From NCBI GenBank assembly GCA_023078555.1, contig CM041198.1, positions 1,972,800-2,036,799 on the forward strand: 64,000 nucleotides of DNA, written 5' to 3'. Shown in pieces: positions 56,701-64,000 of this stretch. The stretch comes from Ulva prolifera (taxonomy: Eukaryota > Chlorophyta > Ulvophyceae > Ulvales > Ulvaceae). Every line of letters starts with the position of its first letter. Positions within the stretch are counted from its first letter, which is position 1. Under the pieces are notes generated by a model, which saw nothing but the letters and a program-made list of their open reading frames with translations, had not been told where the DNA came from and made no database searches. The position numbers were made by a program, and so were the translations under genes.

Positions 56701-59700
56701 TTTTCCCTTCCTCATCACAAAGATTTGCGCAGTGGGCAAGTATTGTGTTGTGTTGTAGCTGACAAGCATGCAAGGTAGGTTGCCCTGCACATAAAGTAGC
56801 CGTGTCAGACTCTGCATAGTCTTCATCAAGAACAATAACACTGTCAATTATGGGCGTCCAGCACACCTGAATTCCCTAGTCTGTGCAGGCTCTTATGCAC
56901 ATTGTGCCAGCTCTGTCAAATGGCGATAAGCTGCAGCTGCAGCCTGTTCTGGCGCTTGCAGTGCAGCAGGACCCCACGTCGCCTCTCCAGACACTTGTGG
57001 ACCAGGTGGAGGTCCACTGGCCTCCAGGCACTGAAGACAAGGCTGACCGCCTCTTCAACCAGCTCTATGAGTGTGTCTTCCCCCACTTGTACCTCTGATA
57101 TAGCTGGGTGATTGAATTCTGCTTTCTTGGCCGTCGATGTTTTCATTGCTAGCTGCGATGTTGCAATTTCAGAATGTCCATCAATCTAACATACATGCAG
57201 TGAAATGAGCCATCGCAACGCAGGCCTGCCTCATAACTAGTAGCCATGAACTTGCCCATCATCCTCTGCACCGTATATGGATCGTGGAGATCCTTGCTGC
57301 AAGTGTGCCAGACTTACATCAGGCCTCGATCGTATTCAGGAATGGAGAAGCCGGAGTTGGGGACCTGGTGCAGCAGCTGCGCGAGATGGCCTCAGGTGCA
57401 GATGTAGAGACAGCCGAGTACATGGTCCAGGACATTTTCGAGGAGTACCCTTTCTTTGCTCAGTATCCGGTGGACAAGCTCCGGACCACTGCCGCTCTCA
57501 TTGGCACCATGGTCGCTCAGGGCGTCCTGGTCGGCCGATCACTGTTTGTTGCTTTGAAGATGATTCTGGAGTGCCTTCAGGTGCTCATCTGTCATGGCCA
57601 ATATCTCTTTCGTGTGGTTGCTGACACACAACAGATGGGATTTCAATGTGCATGTGGTGCTTTTGTTCGATCTCACATCTCGAAGTGGCTGAATATTAAC
57701 AGCTCACCAAATGTGCTGCCAGGATGATGTCTGGCATTGAGTCACGCCAACTGCTCTGCCACTGGTGGAATGCTATCAATGTCCCTCCACGGACATAGAT
57801 GTTATGTTTTCTTCAGAAATGCGAGCGCTGTTTGCTAGATATAAGATACTACTCACGCACTGCAATTCACTGGTCGATACGACCGACTGGCTGACTGTGC
57901 AGATTGCTCCATCGACCGAACCAGGAGCAGTTGGCCGGCCGACCTCAGAGCAGGCGTCCCACCTCCGTGCGTTCGCCATCAACGCCCTGCGTGCGATGGC
58001 CCCTGCCTTCCCGGAGCACCCCCAGTTCTGCGAGCGCGTCCTGCAGTCCGCCGACGCCCTCAAGGACGACCCCAAGGTGTTCAGCGCCCTGCAGCAGGCT
58101 CTCGCGGCGGCGGGCTCGTCTCCGTTTGCAGTGCTCGGCGGGGACTCCATGTCCGCTGGCATGGCCGGCCTCGGCCCAGACATCTCCCTGCAGCCCCGTG
58201 GCTCTGGCGGGACCGCCACCCCACGCGCTGCGGATGCGCCACCGCCACAGATCACGAGCTCAGCGGAGCTTTACCAGAAGTCCCTGGAGCGCAAGGCTGC
58301 AGCCCGCATGCTCTGGGAGACGGTGCGGCCCCTAGCATTCTGTACAGATTGCTAGCATTGCTGATTGTGGCGCATGCTGCTTCTGTCTAGCAAATTTAAA
58401 TCAGCTGTGAGGAGGGCCATCATCTGACACGGAAGCAGCTGTCTCCCTGTCTACGTGTTGCGCTCTTGCTGACCCTCTCGTTGTTGACGGCTGGGGGTGT
58501 GACTGTTTAACGGATGATGCTTGCCAGGTCAACCTTGATGGCATGCATGTCATGTGACCTGGTGCCCAATGTCCTTCAGTACATCTGTTGGACAGATGAG
58601 ATGCATGTTGACATTCTCGGATATTCTTATGAGAGGTCCTGCATGGCCACAGGACACTGATTGCGAACTTACTTGAGACATCGGACATCATGCAGGGAGG
58701 AGTACGTGGCACTGTGAACCCGGACACGAAGGTCTCTGACCGGGTGCTCTTCTTGATCAACAACTTCACGGCCGAGAAGGTGGCGTCCACCGGGAACGAG
58801 ATCAAGGGCCTCGTTGGGGACACTCACCACCTGTGGTTCGCGTTTCACCTCGTCCGCGACCGCGCTGCAAATGAGGTCCAGTTCCACAGCGCCTACGTCC
58901 AGATGCTGCTGCACATCAGCAACAAGATGCTGCTGCGCACGGTCGTGGACGTCGTGTGCGAGGGCATCATGTTTATGTCCGTCGTCTGCTCGGAGGGCCA
59001 GAACCTCAAGGAGAACTCCAACATGCGCAACATGCTGAAGGCGCTCGGCGAGTTCATCGGGCGCCTGACGCTCGCACGCTCGCTGCCGCTCCTGCGCCGG
59101 GACCTCGACCTGCGGAAGCTGCTGATCGACGCGTACCAGTACGGCCGCCTCGTCGCGGTCATGCCGGTTGTGACGAACATCATGCAGCAGGCGTACGAGT
59201 CGGCGGTGTACCGCTCGCTGAGCAACCCGTGGGTGAAGCTTGTGTTTGGGCTGCTGTACGAGATCTACCAGCTGCCGAACCTCAAGATGATGCTCGCGTT
59301 TTCGTTCGAGACGCTTTGCAAGACGTACGACATCAAGACAGACGCAGTGCAGCCGACGGGGCTGCTGAGCTCACTCACGCGGCTCGTGGAGGCGGCCGCG
59401 GACTTCAAGCCGGTGCAGCGGGATGATGGCGGTCCCCAGGGGACAATGCCGGCAGCTCCAATCCCCAACAAAGCGCAGACGCTGGCGGGGCCGCTGCCAG
59501 AAAGCATTGAGGGCGGCCGGAGCAGCATCCCGGGCGGTGCGCCGGTTCCGCCGCCGCCGCCGCCTTCGGCGGGGCTGCACCAGCACATCAAGATCCCGCA
59601 GGAGCTGATGCCGCACGCGGAGCAGCTGCACCTGGTGGCCATCACGGCGACATGCATGGACCGCGCGATCAGCGACGTGATGGCGTCCGCGGTCGAGCGC

Positions 59701-62700
59701 TCGGTGAACATCTCGTGCAAGGCGACCGCGAGCATCGTGCTGAAGGACTTTGTGCAGGATCCGAGCGAGGCGCGGCTGCGTGCGGCAATGCGCAAGATGG
59801 TCGCGGCTCTCACTGGCAGCCTCGCGGCAGTGACGTGCCGCGAGCCCCTGCAGACCGGCCTGCTGCAGCAGCTGCAGCACGCGCTGAAGAACGTGTTTGG
59901 GCCGAACCTGCTCGATGACGTCGCAGCGGCAATCGCACGCGCCAATCATGCAATCGGTTGCGAGTATGTTGAGCGCATCGCTGTTGAGAAGGCACTCAAG
60001 GACATTGAGGAACACCTGAAAAGCGTGCGTCTCCCCCTGCAGCCTCCCTGATTTGGTCGGCCCATGTCGTCCTGGTTTGCTTTCTGCCCTTGCAAGCATG
60101 GTCTCGTGTGTGTATACATTGTCACGCCTGAATCGCATATACACAAGGATTGCAGTTGCTAGGAGATCAAGGGCTCAGACGCGAGCTGTGTTATGCAGTC
60201 ATTCGAGGTGAGGCGGTTGCATCAGCCAGGGCAGCAGTTCATCGATGTGAACGCCCACACACACCAGCTCCAGGGCGTGCCAGCGGTGTTGCAGCTTCAG
60301 CCCGGGGCTCCGACGCCGCAGCAGGCTGCGGTGTATGACACGTTCCAGGCTGCGACGCGCCGCAACGTCAGCCCGGCGTCCCTTGACCAGCGCTTCCGCA
60401 ACTGGCTCGAGGAGATGGACCTCCTGATCGACGCCAACCCGACGCTTGCGTACCACACGATGAAGGACAACCCGACGCAGAAGGCGATCATGGAGGACAT
60501 CTCGGCTCTGAGTGAGCAGGTCAATGACCTCGGCCAGATTGAGAAGATGGCGGCTGCGCTCTTCAAGTGCGTGACGCTGCCGCATGCGTGCTGTTTCCCT
60601 TCTGTTGATGCATGCTGTCGGTGCAACAGTCTCACCTTGCTGAGAGTGGCTGCCTCAAACTGTTCAGCAGTGCAGTGCATGAAGACTGCCTCCCGCGTTT
60701 GTGCACGAAGGTTGTTTATGCATGTTATCTGCGTGATGGTCGTTCACTCGTGTGACCTATGTTGAGACATGAATGCTTTACATCTTCACAGCTGAGGAAT
60801 TGCTTCTTGGAGGCATTTGCCTGCAGCATTGTCACTGGCGCCTTGCCACTGCAGGCACATGTGGAGCTCCCTGCCCTCCCGCTACCGCGTGACCCTCTCC
60901 GTGGTCATCATCGACCAGCTCCTTGGCAACCAGCGCAGCGTGACTGCGGCCTTCATCACCCAGCAGTGGCAGCGCCTGCCAGAGAGTGACCGCTGGGACA
61001 CGGGCTTTGTGGAGATGCTCGTGACGCTGGGCATGATCCACCTCGGCGACCTCGACCTGCAGCTCTCCATGTCTCTGAAGGCCCTTGGCGCAGGCTCCGC
61101 TGATACGAACGCATCCCCAGATGCCACCGGCCCGCACATGGACCTCTTTGAGAGCATCCTGAAGAAGTACATCCTGGCTCGGGAGAAGACCAATGTGTTT
61201 GTGCAGGACCTGCAAGTACGACTCCTGCCACGCTGCCCGCCGATGTACACCTCCCCAGGCCAACTCTGCGCAGCTGGTGTATCGTCAACATAAACCATGC
61301 ACGATGGTCTGCAACGGTGCTGTTGCGGCTCTGCTTGTGCAGATATCGGGATGAGCGGGCTACAGCCGTCGGGGTATGTCGTGGGAGCTGAGAGCTGCTA
61401 TGATGGAGCCCATGTGTCCATAGAGCAGCTGCTGTGTGTGTATGAGGGGGTTGCAAGCGGCATGTGTTCCATGCAGTGCTCCATCTCGGCGCTGTATGCC
61501 CTGGAGTCACGGATCGCGACGGACGGCGCAGAGACCATGCGCACTTCCGCCGTGCGCCGGCTGGTCGCGCTGTGTCAGAGTGCGACGGCGGACCTCGAGC
61601 GGCACCTTGCCGGCGGCAGCAGCGGCGTGTCCCTAGCCGCCGAGCCGCGCATGTCGTACTGTGAGGACGCTGCGATCGTGCCGCTGATGACCTCGGTCAA
61701 TTACACCAACTCGATGAACCATCGGCAGCAGGTCTGGAACATCATCGAGAGGTGGAACGCCGAGTGCGAGAAACTCCCTGGCGGCGCGCCAGAAGAGCAG
61801 AAGGTGGGTTATTTTATAGCTCAGTGATGCTTGGTGCTCAGGCAAATTTGTCGGTGCTGAACTTTCGATACACGTGAATGGACAGCGTGGCCGTGCAGTG
61901 CCTGGTCAGTGAACTCTTTCAGTGGCTTGCATAGACAGCCACTGCTGTTGAATAGTTGTGTTCTCAGCGCATGGAGGTTGTGCGTCAACAGTCAACAGCT
62001 GACCTTTCTGTTGTGTTAATCTTGCGGGCTGCCTGCACGGGAAGGAAGACAACCGCAGTGCTCTGTGTGGCATATGCCCGTCTGTATCCATGTGCATGCT
62101 GTTCAAAAAATACAGCCCAATTGCGGATTAGGCATGTTACTGGCAATTACTTCGTGCAGATGCATGCCGTCCAGCACCTCGCGGGCACCCCCTCGCTCAG
62201 CGACGGCACTGGCGCCCAGCTGTTCCTGCGGGTCGCCTTTGACATCCTCATGGTGCACGGAACCCAGCTCGCGTGCCTGCGCCAGCCGCCGACCCAGATC
62301 GTCGCCCTCGACAACTTCCTGCAGCTCATCGGCCTGCTCATCGCGCACGAGAGCATTGAGAAGGCAACTCACTTTGCCAAGAGCATGATCTTTGCCGCCG
62401 TGGAGGCTTGCCGGGATGCGTGCCGGCGCCGCAAGGGCGCCCTGCTCACCCGCCCCCTGCACCGCATCTTCATTGGCATCGTCAACGAGCTCCTCGCGCT
62501 CGACCGTGTGCCTCTGTACATTGGCCTGGATGCTCTCGCGCACGGCCTGCGCCACCTGGAGCCTCGCGCGTACCCCGCCTTCAGCTTCTCGTGGCTGGAG
62601 ATCCTCGCACACCGCAAGGTCATGGTGCCGATGGTCAGCGTGCGTTCCACTCTTGCAGCGACAGGACTGCGACATCGAGGTGGCTCTGTTGTGGCTTGCT

Positions 62701-63929
62701 GATTTGAATCTGCGCCAGCCTGCATGGCAGGGCAAGTGCGTGTGCATGAGATATCAGAACAACTTAGGCACTCAACACCAGGTGAGAATTGATAGTGTTT
62801 CAGACCCTGCGTGTCTGGAGGTGCGATTATGTGCAGTGCAGTATGGTCTGTCTCAGGACACGCTGACGCCCTTGTGCTGGAGAAGCGCCCGGGCCACACA
62901 GCTGTGCTGCTCTCTTGCTCGCTCGACAGCGGTGCTTGCGATGTGCAGGGTCCTCTGAAGCACCAGATGCAGGACATATTTGTGCAGCTGCTGTGCATGG
63001 CGTTCCACATGCTCGCGATGATGCTGCGCGAGTCCCGCACGGCCGAGGCGTCGTCGACGTTCTACAACGGCATCTTCCGCATGCTCATCGTGCTCATGCA
63101 CGACTTCCCGGATGTCCTGTGCGCGAACCACGTGAAGCTCTGCCTGCACCTGCCCGCCCGCTGTGTGCAGCTCCGCAACATCATCCTCTCAGCATTCCCA
63201 AAGTCGATGCGCCTGATCGACCCGAACATCGCGAGCAGCAAGTTTGACAAGATCCCGGAGCTCGCGGAGGACCCGACGGTCAGCACGCCGCCGTGGGACG
63301 TGCTCGCAGAGCGGCAGCTCCTGAGCGAGGTTGACGCGTATCTCAAGGCCCCGAACACGGAGGGCGCGCGCGCGTTTGTGCTGTCGCTGCCGAAGCGTCT
63401 CACCGTGCCGAATGGCGGCGGCGCGTTCAGCACGGGCGCGATCACTGCGCTCGTGCTCTGTGTCGGCCTGTCGCACATCACGAGCGGATGCCGTGGTACG
63501 CCGGTGCCGAAAAAGTCCCCGGCGTTCCACCTGTTCCTCTACCTCGCGAAGGAGCTGCCGGCGGAGGGCCAGCGCATGCTGTACGACGCAATGGCGAACC
63601 AGCTGCGATACCCGAGCTCCCACACATACTACTTTTCGTCGATGATGCTGTCACTCTTCCAGGAGGTTGGGAAGGAGGGCCCGGCGCGGGAGGTGATCAC
63701 GCGGGTGCTGCTGGAGCGCGTGGTCGCGCTCAAGCCGCACCCCTGGGGCACGATGGTCACGTTCTGCGAGCTACTGCGCAACTCGCAGTACAGCTTCTGG
63801 AGCCACGACTTCATCAAGTGCACTCCGGAGATCAACGCGCTGTTTGACACGCTGTACCGCGCGGAGAGCGTGAGCGCGACGCTGACGCAGTCTCTCGCGC
63901 TGCCGGGGGTGGCGCGCGCGCACGGGTGA
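53736..63929 (+). CDS. CNOT1: CCR4-NOT complex scaffold subunit NOT1 (CNOT1)
   Basis: Thirteen exons: 53736-54234, 54370-55229, 55650-56105, 56460-56690, 56889-57070, 57340-57580, 57903-58322, 58696-60024, 60199-60566, 60855-61215, 61477-61803, 62160-62639 and 62949-63929. They join in frame to about 2,244 aa, close to human CNOT1. NOT1 is the scaffold of the cytoplasmic deadenylase complex that shortens mRNA poly(A) tails. Landmarks: NLKGQLSFLQHAL (N-terminal part), DIFEEYPFFAQYPVDKLRTT (HEAT region), DRVLFLINNF to LLRRDLDLRKLLIDAYQYGR (MIF4G-like CAF1-binding domain, about 965-1190), MDRAISDVMASAVERSVNIS with ITCREPL-like VTCREPLQ (CNOT9-binding domain, about 1280-1400), and the NOT1 C-terminal module with CVQLRNIILSAFPKSMRL, NQLRYPSSHTYYFS and LKPHPWGTMVTFCELL. 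The start could be at another Met or an upstream exon. The intron 54235-54369 is 135 bases, stop-free and in frame. Early exons are low in GC, late exons high. Confidence 0.95.
55421..55519 (-). mobile_element. old fragment of the array retrotransposon inside a CNOT1 intron
   Basis: Shares GGACAGAGGCCGGG, GGAGCCGTT, ATGGCACTAGGCCGGGCACG and GTACCACAGC with the 3' end of the array element, with substitutions and a small internal deletion. Same orientation as the array. It is followed by TGTGTATGCATGATCACATG, like the array's right flank. Confidence 0.85.
56162..56258. repeat. perfect 30-bp inverted repeat with 37-base loop in a CNOT1 intron
   Basis: Arms 56162-56191 and 56229-56258 are exact reverse complements (CCACTGCAGGCAGACG at the outer end, GGAGCACAAA at the inner end). 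It lies in intron 56106-56459. Confidence 0.95.
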
Positions 63930-64000
63930 AGCGGCGGCGGGGTGCGCGGGGCGCGCGCCCGCGTGCCCGCGTGCCCGCTGCGCTGTGGTCATGTGCAGCA
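63930..64000. other. CNOT1 3' flank
   Basis: 71 very GC-rich bases after the CNOT1 stop, with a short GCGTGCCC tandem (GCGTGCCCGCGTGCCCGC). No polyadenylation signal or next gene is visible before the window ends. Confidence 0.6.

Overview
The window is nuclear DNA of a eukaryote, very probably a unicellular alga or a related protist. Its genes are split by many introns of about 90 to 1,400 bases, mostly with GTGCGT/GTGAGT-type donors and GCAG acceptors. The best-matched proteins include a plant-type phosphofructokinase and a ubiquitin protease that resembles plant UBP12/13 more closely than animal USP7. I cannot name the species.

Layout, left to right. 121-5783 (+): the 3' seven exons of a USP7/UBP12-type deubiquitinase, with a 128-bp tandem repeat over its last 3' splice site. 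7462-11413 (+): an eight-exon mitochondrial-type class III aminotransferase (AGXT2-like). 16104-17754 (+): an unidentified four-exon gene. 19597-24334 (-): a six-exon GH1 beta-glucosidase. 25009-29510 (+): a seven-exon plant-type phosphofructokinase, divergent from the glucosidase across 674 bp. 31875-36982 (+): an unidentified membrane protein with a helical-repeat-like C-terminus, possibly one gene. 38419-38661 and 41562-41828 (-): two intronless metallothionein genes, each in a tandemly duplicated unit of roughly 3 kb. The second unit is interrupted by about 7 kb of foreign DNA. Most of that is a head-to-tail array of at least ten copies of a retrotransposon (43422-49747), one of which carries a long reverse transcriptase ORF (44104-47451, -). 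53736-63929 (+): a near-complete thirteen-exon CNOT1 (NOT1) scaffold of the CCR4-NOT deadenylase complex.

For six genes I found exon models that stay in frame across all junctions: USP7-like (partial), AGXT2-like, the unknown gene at 16104, GH1, PFK and CNOT1. Most are housekeeping genes: protein turnover, amino-acid/glyoxylate metabolism, glucoside hydrolysis feeding glycolysis, metal buffering and mRNA decay. They do not form an obvious pathway cluster, apart from the glucosidase and phosphofructokinase sharing a promoter interval.

The least expected content lies between and inside the genes. (1) The retrotransposon appears to insert repeatedly into its own 3' end. (2) A dispersed repeat of about 72 bp, called R72 here, occurs at least eleven times. 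(3) A MITE-like element of about 104 bp with terminal inverted repeats occurs in one intron of each of two adjacent genes. (4) There are two perfect long inverted repeats. (5) Base composition rises in GC from 5' to 3' exons in several genes. Everything was read by eye. Splice sites and repeat boundaries are inferred and may be off by a few bases where stated.
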